NCBI RefSeq assembly: GCF_036785885.1
Contig: NC_092323.1
Span: 14,454,501-14,518,500, forward strand
DNA from: Coffea arabica
Taxonomy: Eukaryota; Streptophyta; Magnoliopsida; Gentianales; Rubiaceae
Direction of reading: 5' to 3'
Length of the DNA stretch: 64,000 nt
Of this stretch, positions 1-11,139 are shown one piece after another. The first letter of the stretch is position 1. The number at the start of each line of letters is the position of its first letter. The notes under the pieces were generated by a model. That model did not search any database and was not told the DNA's origin. It saw nothing but the letters and a program-made list of their open reading frames with translations. The position numbers and the translations under genes are program-made.

Positions 1-1224
1 GATCAAAATGTGCAACTTCTCTATTTGATCGGTGCATGCACTACAAATAAAAATAAGAGAAATTTTTGTAGTTTTAATTCAACAACTTGGATAAAAACAA
101 ATGAAAATGTCTAAATTAATAGAGATGACTAGGCCCTAATATTGCCGCTCCCCGGCAACGGCGCCAAAAACTTGACGGGTTCTTATTGTATCAATGCAAG
201 TTTAATTCCGATTTTACACCCGTTGGACTGCAAGTATACAGGTCGAAATTTTAGTACAAGATGTGTATCGGGTCGATCCCACGAGGAGCAATTTAAACAA
301 TTACTAAGCCCCTGTTCTCTCTATTATTTAGACTTACCATTAATTTTGAGCAGAGAAAATCTAATGCTGTAATCTACAAATCTGATGTACAAATCTAGTT
401 TAACAAATGCTGAATGCAAATAGAGAAATTTCACTTAATGAAGATTCTAGGGATGTAGATTCCACTTATGGCATAAACTACACAAATAAATGGATTTACT
501 TATTGCTATTATTCTTGCTTAACCAGAGATTTATTTCCAAGATTACCAAGTCTCATTTCCATGATGAAATGGCTTAGAGCAACATAGATTTCCCTATTTC
601 CATGGTGAAATACTACTACAACTCTGTTTTAGTTCATGAAATACTAAGTAATCCACTTAAGTGTATTTCTATTTTCATGAACATACAACTCAAGCTCTAC
701 TCATGTGTTTCCATTGTTATTACCAATTCTCATTGAACAATAACAACTGTAAACAAGTTATTGGTGATCAAACAATAACAAGAAATCACAGCTACACAAG
801 TAGACAAGTTAACTCAAGATATAACAAGTGTAAATCACATTCAATTAGTATTATTTAGCCATAAGTTTCATCTACTCCCTAGATGAAGGAGTTTAGCTAC
901 TCATGAATGATTTAACAATCAAATTCACAAGTTTATTAATACAAAACATCATAAAGTACAAGTATAAGAAAGATAAAAGAAAGCTTAGCCAATTGAAGGT
1001 GAAGCTCTCCAATTCCTGCTATGTTCTTGCACAATATGATTACAAGTGAAAACTCTCCAAAAAATGCTTCTCCAAGTACTCCTAACTAGAGAGAAAACTT
1101 GTTGCAAGAAGAATATTTAAGCAATTATCACCAAAAGAATTTAAATATGGCTTTAATCTTCTCAAAACATACCAAAAATTCATGCCAAATTCATACAAAA
1201 TGTACGTTAAATATTCACTTATCA
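1..1224 (-). mobile_element. Edge of an Athila-like LTR element: 5' LTR plus primer-binding site
   Basis: On the minus strand an LTR runs from about 1224 (TGATAAGTG) to 173 (ACCCGTCA), about 1.05 kb. It is followed within a few bases by a primer-binding site at 166-149, TGGCGCCGTTGCCGGGGA, which is an exact complement of the 3' end of plant tRNA-Asp. That primer is typical of the Athila lineage of Ty3/Gypsy elements. Bases 1-148 are internal leader and the rest of the element lies beyond the left edge of the window. The same LTR family recurs in the opposite orientation at 27371-29281. No protein domain is visible in this part, so it should be treated as a fossil fragment. The Athila assignment rests on the primer type and is an inference. 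Confidence 0.7.
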
Positions 1225-1343
1225 ACAACCCTACTTCTAACTGGAGAAATCGAGTACAGGTCCGAAAATGATTTTAGTCCAATCTATATATAGCTTGTTG
1301 AGGCTTTACATTGTTATCCAATATGATTTTAGTCCTTGTGGGT

Positions 1344-2311
1344 TAGAGGTGGCAATATAGATAAATGGTTTATAATTGGTTTTGACTTAATGGATTAAAT
1401 AAAAACCAATTATCCATTTATAATCCATTTAAATATTTTGATTACTTTTTTTTTTTTGTATTACCATTTCTTGTAATATGAAGATACTTTTTTATGTACT
1501 TGTAAATTTTAGTTGTTGAAAATGACAAAAATCAATAAATGACAAAAATAATTGGAACTAACCATGAAGATTGTTGTACAAATAGCCATATGGTAATTAA
1601 TGGGGGATTAATGGGGATTGAATCATATCATAATCTAAGGAGGGAGGTCCAACTGGGCCTACGGAGGATTAAACCACACTCGTATGAATTTTTTTTGAAA
1701 AAATCACATATTGTGACAATTAATAGGAGGTAATATTTAAACTCTTGATCTTCCACCTTATCAAGCCTAAATCCTTAAGTTGGGTTAAAACCAGAATGGA
1801 ACACAAGCATTTAGTCATACTGGAAAGGTAAAGGCTGCCTTTCTTTATTTGTCACTTCTGAGCAAGACTTAAGCAGGCAAGGCACTAGTTGCTCTCTTTA
1901 TTTTTTGTCCAAAATTAAACTTTGAGTTAAAAGGTCGGAACTAGTACATCATTGAATTAGCAGAAATTGAGACACCACGTTTATGATTTGATGGCGGCTG
2001 CTAGTTGCCATCATCATCAGCATGTTCATAAGGCCGGTGGAATAAATGCGGAGGAGGCCAACACTAAGGAACAGAGGAATGAGATAGAGTTGAAAAACAT
2101 GTAACAAGAAATCCTTTCCTTTTCTTTTATTTGGTTTTTAAGTAAATGGATATATATGGCTTTTGTGGATAATCCATATAAATCCATTTAATTTAATGAT
2201 TTTATTTTGGTCAACCATTTAAAACCAACACTATAAATGGATAATCCAAATCCATTTAATTATGGATTATATGGATGGATAAATGGATCTCAATCCAAAT
2301 TGTCGTCTCTA
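1344..2311. mobile_element. Non-autonomous hAT element
   Basis: A 968-bp element has imperfect terminal inverted repeats (TAGAGGTGGCAAT on the left; TAGAGACGACAAT read inward from the right). It is bracketed by a perfect 8-bp target-site duplication, TTGTGGGT, at 1336-1343 and 2312-2319. Eight-base duplications and TA(G/A)-type ends are hallmarks of hAT transposons. Subterminal sequence is rich in repeated ATGGAT/ATCCAT words in both orientations, as expected for transposase-binding sites. No transposase reading frame is present, so it must have been mobilised in trans. Confidence 0.85.
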
Positions 2312-2659
2312 TTGTGGGTTTGAGTTAAGGCGTGGTTTATGTATACACATTCAAAAATAACAAAACAGGATGGTAAGATTATGTCCAAGGTTAGTCATCA
2401 AGTCAGCAATCGTTGAAAACAATTTGTAGACGCAATATATGTACTAACACAATAGATATAGATATTTAAATATCAATTATGGACACTAAAAAAAATAAAA
2501 ACACAGTTTCTAATGCAAACACTATATTAATATTTGCACGTCGTTGTCTAAGTGTCTACATTTGATAATTTGATATGTACATTACGATCGTTCTTGTAAT
2601 TTTTTTTTCTTGTAGTCGAGAACAGAACTGAAAGCTATATTACGTTGTAGACAAATAAA

Positions 2660-3370
2660 ATTTATTTAGTCAAGATTAAATGAATTGAATTGATCTTGAT
2701 TAAATTAAATTAAATTGTATAAGTCCATTATGTTTTGGACTGTCAAATTGGGCCAATATTATATGGGCTATTAAGTCAAATTAAATTTGTAATGTCCATT
2801 TAAATTGAGTGAATTAATTGATTTATTCACAATTGACTATTTAGATTGGCCCATTATTTAAGCCCAAGTTCAATGGATTTCTTGAGGAACAAGTGATCCA
2901 AAAATGCAGGGGATTCTGGGGGTTTTCTTGAAGACCTAGCCTACATATTTTGGCTATAAATAAAGGTCTTGCCTCAAGGCAAAGATATAGAAAAATCCCT
3001 AACGTTTGGAGAAACTCTGTCAAATTCTCTCAAGAGCTTTTCCTTCTATCCAAGTCCAAATCAAGTCAAACAAATCCTCTTGCCATTGGTGCTGAAGACT
3101 TAAGAGTTCCAAGTGTTCAACGTCATCATCAAGTCAATCGTTTTCTACGCCGAAATTGTAGGAAACACCCTTTCGATTGGAGAACAAGCCTTTCGGCCCT
3201 TCAATTGAAGCTATTCGAAGAGAAGAATCAGGGGATTAATTTCTTTGATTCAAGAATTTTCAGAGATTGTAACCCGCTCATTATTTGATTCAATCAATTT
3301 GATATTTGTGCAAGTTTTCTTGTCTTTTATTTTAGGCAATAAAATTTGTGTTTGTAAAGCAAATGGATTA
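2660..3370 (+). mobile_element. LTR-like relic with TATA box
   Basis: This block looks like a plant LTR. It has a long AT-rich leader, a TATA-type box (GGCTATAAATAAAG near 2951), and a downstream segment resembling an R/U5 region that ends near GATTGTAACCCGC. I could not fix the ends or find a target-site duplication, a second LTR or coding domains. It could instead be the promoter and 5' exon of an unrecognised transcript. It is best read as an old solo or partial LTR. Confidence 0.33.
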
Positions 3371-4440
3371 ACTGCTCTCAAGGGCTTCAAAGTTTCTTTA
3401 ACCTTAAAAGAACCTGAACAACAAGCAGTCCAGATGGTTTGGTCTCCATTTTCAGGATATATAAGGTACAAATTAAGAGGTTAGCAGTAGCAAGCTGCTG
3501 CTTGAGCATTCTGACCTGATCAGCTAACAATTCACAAGCCTCGAGAAGTCATGGGTTAAAGTTCTTGCAAGATTTTGTCGTTGATCAGTTTAGTGAGGTT
3601 TGTCTGCCTGATGTGGAAAACGGAATCTTGGGTTTGAGACCTAATTCCATACCATCAATAAATCTGCCAAGAAACCATTTAGAATTCTTATGTGTTGTTC
3701 GTGTAGTTATGATTTTAGTATTTATATTCATTCTTTTATTTCTTAGTATCCTTTTGAACAAGGGCTTGGAGCCGCTAGTAGCAAGATTTTGTTTTTTTTT
3801 TCTTTCTGACATTTTCTTACGAAAGTAAGAATTTTTGGCAAATAAACCTAACAAGATTTTGTTGAAATCGTGCTTCTTGCAAGTGTAGAGGAAGCTCAAC
3901 AGGTGCTGGCTACAGAAGGATGCCATGCTGGTCAATAGTACTGGTTGCCTTTCGCTAGGCTGAATCCTAAGGGGTCTCAAACCACATCCCTATCCTGATT
4001 CACTTTGGACAGCTGCGTGAAATTTTTAGTAGTTTTGTGTTCTATTTGTTTGCCTTTTCCTTGCATATTTCAACTGGCTTAAATAGGCCTAATTAAAGGT
4101 TATTGTAATTAATACATCGTTATCAAGACTAATTACCAATTATTCTATTGGTTAATTAAGCCCTGTTCTCATGAATTAATGCACTCAAAGGTTTTCTTGA
4201 ACCCTTTTGAAACATTCTTGAAAGTCATGAATCGTGCATCACTTTGTTTAGGATTCGATTCCCTATCGCTAATTATTTAAGTTGAGTTGGTAATTAGGAC
4301 ATCTAGTGGTCAAGTTTAAATACCACAATCGCCATTTGTATTACTATATATTAAGTAAAATTTATTAAATTATTTATCAAACTAAATATATAAAAGAAGA
4401 ATATTCACTGAAGTTATTTATTCTTCTTGGATTAATTAGA
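3371..4440. other. Intergenic, no recognisable gene
   Basis: The short reading frames here (for example 3565-3828 plus and 3585-3980 minus) overlap each other on opposite strands, lack domains and look random. I see no clear repeat ends. Confidence 0.5.
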
Positions 4441-4658
4441 AGAGGACTTTAAAAAGTGACCACACGGACATACCTGACTTTATATGCTAATAAAACTAAA
4501 AAAGGCTCCAAAACCCGGTCTTAGTACAACTAGTACAGCTTCATGCCAGAATCCTTGACACCCCCAAGGTGGCTTTTATGCAAGAAAGGGAGAAAAAAAC
4601 TAAACAAAACCAAAAAAGACAGAGGAAAAGAAATCTATAGATGGTGCCTGAAATGTAA

Positions 4659-4967
4659 TCACATCCATATAGCGTTGGCTTCGATAAGCAGTGGCTTCAA
4701 CTTGCCCTTAACATTGAGGCTCATAACCTCATTGGAACCACCAACAAAAATCTTACCTATGAAAACAGCAGGAACACTAGGATTACATCCTAATGTTAGC
4801 AATGCATTCTCAACTTCTCTTCCTTTTGGAAGTTGATCAAGCTCATAAACCGTAGGGTTCGCGCCAAAGCTGCTTATCAGAATCTTGATAGCATGGGAAA
4901 TGCAGCAGTTGCTCTTGCTGAAGATCACCACTGGCTTTTCTGACCCCAATTTCCTCACTGTTTCCAT
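4659..4967 (-). CDS. CC-type (class III) glutaredoxin, copy 1
   Basis: A complete single-exon glutaredoxin of 102 aa, the usual length for plant monothiol GRXS proteins. Visible motifs are the CCIS active site at residues 21-24, the S-V-P cis-proline motif at 64-66, the GGSN glutathione-binding loop at 76-79 and a C-terminal AIWM at 99-102. Class III glutaredoxins are land-plant specific; they act in cytosol and nucleus, bind TGA bZIP factors and use the C-terminal A(L/I)W(L/V) tail for TGA/TOPLESS contacts, so a role in transcriptional repression (nitrate, hormone or stress signalling) is likely from the family. The start is set by the conserved M-E-x-V-R start shared with copies 2 and 3 and by a TATA box at 5078-5085. 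This is the most divergent intact copy in the middle region (QLPKGREV, GCNPS). It belongs to a six-member same-strand array. Confidence 0.95.
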   Translation of the reverse strand: METVRKLGSEKPVVIFSKSNCCISHAIKILISSFGANPTVYELDQLPKGREVENALLTLGCNPSVPAVFIGKIFVGGSNEVMSLNVKGKLKPLLIEANAIWM

Positions 4968-5077
4968 TCTACTTTCTATAAAACTTGCTAGTCAAGAAGT
5001 TAAAAAGTTCGAACTACTACTTGAGTTGATAGGAAGTTTATGACTTGGTTTGAGAAAAATCCTGAATTGTACAAAGG

Positions 5078-5085
5078 TATATATA
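5078..5085 (-). promoter_or_regulatory. TATA box of glutaredoxin copy 1
   Basis: TATATATA lies 111-118 bp upstream of the start codon in a context (CCCTCTATATATACC on the minus strand) repeated almost base for base upstream of the other array members. Confidence 0.75.
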
Positions 5086-5214
5086 GAGGGCTAAGGATGA
5101 TGGATTGTAATACTTCTGTTCAGATAGGAAAAGTGGGAAATGTGTCAGATTTTGCTTCTAAAGTTGATGCTTCAGAAATATCAGCAGCTATTCGAATAGG
5201 GTAAAGGTTCAATC

Positions 5215-5390
5215 TGTCTTATGTAACACATAGAATCTTAAGTTGCGTTAGCATGCTGACAACATAAAAATTAGAAAAGTAGTAGTGGATGATTTCTTCT
5301 TTTACTAGAAAGATTCTAAGGCCTGGAAGGTTTACTATGGATCACGAATTCAGTTAGATTTGTCAATATCAAAGAAATTCTTACAGCACG
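5215..5390 (-). promoter_or_regulatory. Proximal conserved non-coding block, unit 1
   Basis: This begins about 250 bp upstream of the start codon. It shares GAATCTTAAGTTGC, a GTGGATGAT word, a TTTTACTAGAAAGATTCT stretch and TCAAAGAAATTCTTAC with the equivalent segment of unit 2, and more weakly with all other units. No open frame is conserved. It is probably a shared cis-regulatory module or a residue of the duplicated unit. Confidence 0.5.
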
Positions 5391-6038
5391 TACGATCCCT
5401 TGAAGTTTCCAAAGAATTTCTTACATCGCATCAATTGACGATGGAATGAATAATAAGACAGCTTTCTTTTTTTTTTCTTTTTTTCTTTAAAAAGTTAGTG
5501 ATTAATAGTAACTTATAGTTCAAAATTAGTAGGTAAATGCACCCCTTGATATGCGCAGCTGTCTATGGTTTCAGCAAGTTGAAACAGAAATATATAGACT
5601 ATTATACTTGCATTGTGAGAATATTAATTGCAAAAAGAAATTTTATGACAACCCTTGCATCATTTTATGAGACATTTATAAGATATTGTTATTTTATCTT
5701 TTGTACTTGTGAGAGTGTGAACAAAGCAAGTTAATCAAAATTGGGGAGTTGTTATAAATTCCTCTCTCTGCTTTGGTTTGGGATAAGTTTGTACAGATGG
5801 TAATTATAATTTCAAGTGGATTAAGCCATGGAGGTGTTTGATTGTATTTTTGAATCGGATTCAAAATTGCAATAGGAATCACAATCATAAACCCCACTAT
5901 TGGTACAGGTTTTCATCACTTTCTCTTATATATATATAAACAAAACCAGACAAAAAATAAATTTGCTATAAATACCCCTCAATCCCAACACAAACACACA
6001 CAATTTCTTCAAGACTACTTCTCTCTCTAGTTTGAAGA

Positions 6039-6099
<61 letters not shown>

Positions 6100-6229
6100 T
6101 TTGAACCGAAATGGGGTTCATTCTATTAATGAGTTGATTACTTTGAAATCTAATTGGTAATCAGTGAGGAATGATTGGGGCCAATATATAACATTCGTAT
6201 TTTCAATGAATGATTTTTATTGTGGTCTA
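5391..6229. other. Intergenic sequence with a (TA)n microsatellite
   Basis: No gene is recognised. The stretch includes a 55-bp perfect (TA)n tract at 6042-6096, which is likely to be length-variable, and a short pyrimidine run just before it. Confidence 0.6.
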
Positions 6230-7045
6230 TCAAACAATAGATATAATTGAACAAAACAAAACGTTGGACTTCCCCAAGTGAACAGAATATAATTCCTTAG
6301 ACTCAGTGCACATGTTGAAAGAAAGGATATTTCTCATGACCGACCCCGACTCAGGGTCGATGTCAGATGCATCCCAGTGAAAGCATCCATTGACTGTGGC
6401 AGGGAAACATGGGGGATAAATGTTCACTACTTGTGGAAGGATAAGATCAACCTTTCTCCAAGAATTTGTACAGAGCTTGTATATTTGAACTCCCATCACC
6501 ATCCCCAAATAAGAATAATTACTTCTTGATTTTGGATAAAGTTTATATAGCTTGACTACCTTGTAATCTTGGGTGGATGGATCAAAGCCAAACCCTAAAG
6601 CATGTGGACTGACCGATTTGAACCCTTTTGGTGGATCAAAGCGGAGGCTTGGAGGAAGTGTCAGGAATTGGCGTGTTGCAGGATTACACAGATGAATTTC
6701 GGAGAGATCCGAGAAGCAAACGATGCCATTGCACGCTCCATATATGTCGAATGAGTAACGATTCCACGAAGGTAGCTCTATATTAGGGGCAACACTGGGG
6801 AGAGATTCATCTTCATCGTGAGAATGGAATGATAACAGGGTTTTGAATTCGTTCTTGATGAACCGCTTGACGAGGACGACTTTGCGATTCTTGCTGTGTA
6901 AGTATTTCAGATGCTTGTCTTCAAAATAAGGGCTGTTGATCAAAGCGAACCATGTTTTAGAGACGCAGCAGAATCTCAACAATGTCTTGACGGGCAGTTT
7001 CACGAGGATTTCTGCCAGGGCATCCTCCGGCAACGAATTCACCAT
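6230..7045 (-). CDS. F-box protein with FBA-type domain, short C-terminus (CPR1/CPR30-like)
   Basis: A 271-aa intronless frame. Residues 2-45 (SLPEDALAEILVKLPVKTLL, then CVSKTW and INSPYF) form a clear F-box, the Skp1-binding module of SCF ubiquitin ligases. From about residue 95 there is an F-box-associated (FBA_1) region with the diagnostic phrases NGIVCF, LCNPATRQF, GFGFDPSTQDYKVVK and SFNMCTESKELY. Family members normally run 360-420 aa, so the last third of the FBA domain is missing and the tail (residues about 255-271) is unrelated sequence. It may be a 3'-truncated but still expressible gene or an early pseudogene. It sits between glutaredoxin units 1 and 2 and interrupts the place where the distal conserved block of unit 1 would be expected. 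Its target is unknown. Confidence 0.85.
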   Translation of the reverse strand: MVNSLPEDALAEILVKLPVKTLLRFCCVSKTWFALINSPYFEDKHLKYLHSKNRKVVLVKRFIKNEFKTLLSFHSHDEDESLPSVAPNIELPSWNRYSFDIYGACNGIVCFSDLSEIHLCNPATRQFLTLPPSLRFDPPKGFKSVSPHALGFGFDPSTQDYKVVKLYKLYPKSRSNYSYLGMVMGVQIYKLCTNSWRKVDLILPQVVNIYPPCFPATVNGCFHWDASDIDPESGSVMRNILSFNMCTESKELYSVHLGKSNVLFCSIISIV

Positions 7046-7162
7046 AGTAGAATAAAATTCAGGAGTGGAATCGATGAATGGATTTTGGGATTTTGTAGAG
7101 AATCCACTAATTAATATGATGGTCCTTGTCCAAGTTCATGGGCGATTTCAAGCGTCCAAAAC

Positions 7163-7183
7163 AGAGAGAGAGAGAGAGAGAGA
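7163..7183. repeat. (GA)n microsatellite in F-box gene leader
   Basis: About ten GA/AG units lie 118-138 bp upstream of the F-box start codon. On the coding strand this is a CT run, common in plant 5' leaders and core promoters. Confidence 0.7.
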
Positions 7184-7560
7184 AGGGTTTCAAAGCCGAT
7201 GAGTTGGGCTTTAGGGTTTAGCTCCGATTATTGCTTAAGAGGGAAAAAATTTTTGGGTTCTCAGATGAAATATGACACGTACGACGACGTTTCTAGCTCC
7301 AAATCCATGTTGATGAGGATTAAACGGAAATTGATGAGAAGAGAATGATTCAACTCCGCAATTAAACCTAATTTTCTCAAGTATGAGTTGTCAACTCATT
7401 ACTTCGCCAGCAGATATCATACGGAACATTACACGTAATTTTTTCTTTTAAAGATGGTACAAGTTCATCATATAAATACTAGTCAGTCAAAATTACGCAT
7501 AAGAATTTAGTGAAATTAATCATATAAATTTATGCGTAAATGATACAATTATATATATAT

Positions 7561-7712
7561 AGTAAATCTTTCCTACATTGACGGTGGATACACTATCATC
7601 GTTGAATTCATGACATTTATGCAAAAGTTAAATTTCAACTTTAAATTTTACATAGTTGTCATTCATCCAACGCTGATAATGTATACACTGTCACTATAGG
7701 AAAGATTAATCC
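7561..7712. mobile_element. MITE-like inverted repeat (TATACACTG family), copy A
   Basis: The outer ends are inverted (AGTAAATCTTTCCTA on the left; GGATTAATCTTTCCTATAG read inward from the right). The subterminal arms contain GATACACTATCA and TGTATACACTGTCA. Related copies occur at 18672-18733 (partial), 31329-31480 and 34811-34950. No coding capacity. The superfamily is unclear because the target duplication is not certain. Confidence 0.55.
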
Positions 7713-8614
7713 ATATATATATATATATATGATGAAACTAAAAGTATGGAAAAGATTATTACAATTCTCGGAGACTATGCTGTATTAGTACCAATACGAG
7801 CTCGTATCCTTCATTATGAGATATTAAAATTATTATTATTTCATCACCTTATTATTTTTATACCTATAAAATTTATGATTTAAGAAGTTGCTAGATTGTA
7901 TATAACTCGGAAGGTATGCTATTATCTTTGTACAAATTTTAAAACTTTTTAAAAATTGAAGTATAATTTGTGAAATATAATATACCAAAAGTTTATTACA
8001 TGTTTTATATAGATTAGTTGAAAAGTATGAGTATTATTCAGAATAACTTTTAAATGAAATTTTTTTTTTTATTATACAGATTAACAGGTATAATACGAGT
8101 TCTTAATAACTAGGTTTTCAAATTACTACAACCAATCTAGCCAGACTATTCACAGCTATCCAGCAAATCAAAAGTCCTGAGAGAACAAAATTAACTATTA
8201 ACTCATTTCATTTCCAATTGATCAGTTAAAATTAAAAAGCTTAAATCACATCCTTCAAAGCAAAACTACCAGGGAAGATAATTAATTAAGTAAGCTTATC
8301 TCTTATCCCTTCCCACTTAAAATAAAAACCTCAAACAAACAAGATGTTAATAGGACAATTGGGCATTAAATACCATCATTGACTATAACCTTATTAGTGC
8401 ATCAAAATCAGAACGGTACATGGAATATCTGACTTGCATTTCATATTACAATGACTAAAAGTCACTCAAAACTCAATAAAACTTAGACTTAATAAAAATG
8501 GTAGGAGTCCATGCTCAAGCCCTACCTGAATTTGGGTTGCTTTGCTCAAAAGGAAAAGACAACAATTTAAATAGCAAAACCAAATCCTTTGGGCGCTTAA
8601 CTATATTCTGGTTA
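7713..8614. other. AT-rich intergenic sequence
   Basis: No gene is recognised. Toward 8440-8510 the sequence becomes similar to the 3' flanks of the other glutaredoxin units (AGGAGTCCATGCT near 8504). Confidence 0.5.
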
Positions 8615-8923
8615 TTACATCCATATAGCCTTTGCCTCGATAAGCAATGGCTTCAGCTTGCCTTGAATATTGAGGCTCATAACCTCATTGGAACCACCAA
8701 CAAATAGTTTCCCTATGAAAACAGCAGGAACACTTGGATGGCATCCTAATGCTAGCAATGCATTCTCAATTTCCCTTCCTTTAGGATGTTGATCAAGCTC
8801 ATAAACAGTAGGGTTCGCGCCAAAGCTGCATAACAACATCCTAATAGCATGTGAAATGCAGCAATTGCTCTTGCTGAAGATCACCACTGGCTTTTCTGAC
8901 CCCAATCTCCTCACTGCTTCCAT
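8615..8923 (-). CDS. CC-type (class III) glutaredoxin, copy 2
   Basis: An intact 102-aa glutaredoxin. It has CCIS at 21-24, SVP at 64-66, GGSN at 76-79 and an AIWM tail. It is nearest to copy 3, sharing [24 protein letters not shown] and [10 protein letters not shown]. The TATA box at 9040-9047 and the conserved proximal block follow the same spacing as in the rest of the array. The family role is as for copy 1: a nuclear/cytosolic adaptor-type oxidoreductase acting with TGA factors, with weak or no classical dithiol activity. Nothing in the frame suggests decay. Confidence 0.95.
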   Translation of the reverse strand: MEAVRRLGSEKPVVIFSKSNCCISHAIRMLLCSFGANPTVYELDQHPKGREIENALLALGCHPSVPAVFIGKLFVGGSNEVMSLNIQGKLKPLLIEAKAIWM

Positions 8924-9039
8924 CCTACCTTTGACAAAAAAAAAGTCTAGTCAAGAACTTCAGAATATGCACTATTATTGAGTTGAGAATTGAGAGGAAG
9001 TTTGAGGCTTGGTTTGAACAAAACCTGAATTGCATGAGG

Positions 9040-9047
9040 TATATATA
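9040..9047 (-). promoter_or_regulatory. TATA box of glutaredoxin copy 2
   Basis: TATATATA lies 117-124 bp upstream of the ATG, in the context shared by the array. Confidence 0.75.
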
Positions 9048-9169
9048 GAGGCCTAGAGCCATGGAATTGTACATAGTTTTATTCAAGCAGGAATTCTTAT
9101 GAAAGCTGTAAAAATTTGCTTCCAGAGTTGGTGTTTGGATTGGAATCTATAGTATAGTACCTTAATGTG

Positions 9170-9350
9170 TCTCACACAGAATAGAATCTCAATTAGTTGC
9201 ATAAACATTTTGAGGTTTGCTTCTTATGACGGAAAGTGAAAGAATTAATAGATGATAACAGTCTCCTTCCTTTACTAGAAGATTATGATGGCAAAAGGAT
9301 ACATGGCTCGTGGATTCCCTTAGATTGTCAAAATCAAAGAAATTCTTGCT
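9170..9350 (-). promoter_or_regulatory. Proximal conserved non-coding block, unit 2
   Basis: Same position (about 250 bp upstream of ATG) and same words as the other units: GAATCTCAATTAGTTGC, GATGATAACAGTC, CCTTTACT, TCAAAGAAATTCTTG. Confidence 0.55.
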
Positions 9351-10205
9351 TTGCTGTTATTTTGTATAGCGCCACCAAATTTAGGGCTTCTTTATTGCAA
9401 AAATTGACTATGACAAGTGATCATAAAGAAAAATCAAAATCAGTCAAAACCACTTTCAGGGAGATTCTAAATTTCAATCCTTTTGGTTATTAAAAATGTT
9501 AAATTATGAATACAAAAGCAAATGAGAAAATCAACCAAACAGACTGTCTAAAATATCAGAACCTAAAATCAGTGGATGAAATAATCAAATGACAACAAAT
9601 ATTAGCTTTTTGCACTAAAGGCCTCAGATCAGCAGGTACAGTCAAAATATGGACAATTATGCTATGACTTTGCACGTGTAATTTGTACAGCATAGGCATG
9701 CCCTAAAATGACTTTAATTCTGAAATCAAATTAATAAGAAACAGCAAAATATTACAAAAATTTGAGTCATGAATTCCAAATAACTGAAAAAGAAGAATGA
9801 ACAGAATCTTCAAGCAAGTGAAGATAAATGCACCCATTTTAATAAAAAGACATTGCCTTCTTCTTGACCGCTGGTCATGATATGTACCAAAACTTGCTTC
9901 AACTTAGCATTAATTAGACTTCTCCAGATGAACGGAACCAAATCCTTAGATTGTGTAGAGAGAATCCATGTAAATCACATCCTTTTGGGCTTGCTAAGTA
10001 TGACTACTTTGCCTTTTATTTCTTTTAAGCAGATGAAGTATACATTGTATTGCATCTAAGACCACTGATAAAAATGGGAGAAATAAATTGTTCAGCAAAA
10101 GTTGATTCCCTTTGGTTTTTTCTTTTGGAAGAAAGGGATTCTTGGCCACCCACCCAATTGACGGTACAGCATAGCATCATAACATGGACTAAAGCACAAT
10201 GGTAT
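9351..10205. other. Intergenic, no recognisable gene
   Basis: AT-rich spacer between the proximal and distal conserved blocks of unit 2. Small frames here (9236-9493, 9877-10059) have no domain and no counterpart in sister units. Confidence 0.5.
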
Positions 10206-10335
10206 GGTTCAGAAATCCGTACAAAAGGCAGAAAAAAGTGCCAAGAAGGGGTAGTAATAGCAGATTCCCCCCTTGTGAGAGATATATTTCGACTCTAAGC
10301 CAAAAGAGATGCCTTTCTTGATTTCCTCCCCATGA
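10206..10335 (-). promoter_or_regulatory. Distal conserved non-coding block, unit 2
   Basis: About 1.3-1.4 kb upstream of copy 2. It shares ATCCGTACAAAA, a CCAAGAAG word, GCAGATTC, GAGATGCCTTTCTTGATTT and CCATGATAAAT with equivalent blocks at 15350, 21975, 29965 and 34140. No reading frame is kept between copies, so it is not protein-coding. It is a candidate distal enhancer or other element of the duplicated unit. Confidence 0.5.
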
Positions 10336-10821
10336 TAAATACATCAAATAATGTGAATGATCAAATCACATAAACTTGTTCTGTTCTACACCCTTTACGT
10401 TTTCATCCTCGGAACTATTTTATTTTAAACACTTCATACTGAAAAGTTATCAAAATGTTCAAAATTATCCAAAATGGTTGTTAATTTTATCCATAAAAGT
10501 GAGCAAGAACGTATATGCTTTCACTAAATTTTGTGTGGGTTTCATGGATTTTGATGTCAAATTTCAGGATACCGTTCATATAGTTTCATTATACATATTT
10601 TGAGATAAATATGAAGCATTCAAAGATTGGAAGTGTAAAGTGACACTAAATGGTTGTCAAAAATACTGCCAAGATGTCAGGAATGAAAAAACGTTTAAGT
10701 GTAAAATGTGCAATCTTTTAAAACATAATAGATTTAAAAGTGAAATTCATTAGTTTCTATACTTCTATATTCACCAACAGGTTGTAGACTAGCCACCCAA
10801 GAGAATAAAAGGTAGTTGCTT

Positions 10822-11023
10822 GCTCCTACGGGGTAGTCCAGTGGTAAGCGAACTCTTAAGAACTCCTTTGATTCTAGGTTCGAATCTTATCCTGAACTTA
10901 AACTCCCGTGACTCGCCCGGGTGTGTTGCGTGAGGCCGTGGCGTACTCCTTCGGTTTGATGTGTCGGTTCGAATCCTACGTGGTTCAAGTCGAGGCATGT
11001 TCCGGTTACCAAAAAAAAAAAAA
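10822..11023 (+). mobile_element. tRNA-derived SINE
   Basis: The element begins near CGGGGTAGTCC with an internal pol III promoter: box A TAGTCCAGTGG at 10834-10844 and box B GGTTCGAATC at 10877-10886, at tRNA-like spacing. It ends in an A13 tail. The flanks carry an imperfect target duplication, TAGTTGCTT (10813-10821) versus TAGTTGCCT (11024-11032). A second GGTTCGAATCC near 10966 suggests a compound body. No protein is encoded; the minus-strand frame across it is accidental. Confidence 0.8.
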
Positions 11024-11139
11024 TAGTTGCCTACCTCTTTCCAAACCAAAAAAAAAAAAAAGAAAAATATCCCGTTAAGATATGAGAGAGAAGTATTGGG
11101 AGACATAGGGAATGAAGGCTAGATACCGCTATATCCTCC

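Noticed and set aside
3565-3980. Two opposed frames of 87 and 131 aa
   Set aside because: They overlap on opposite strands, lack recognisable domains and have no support from neighbouring signals.
10789-11106. 105-aa minus-strand reading frame
   Set aside because: It lies across the SINE at 10822-11023 and its poly(A) tail; the Phe-rich start is translated poly-T.
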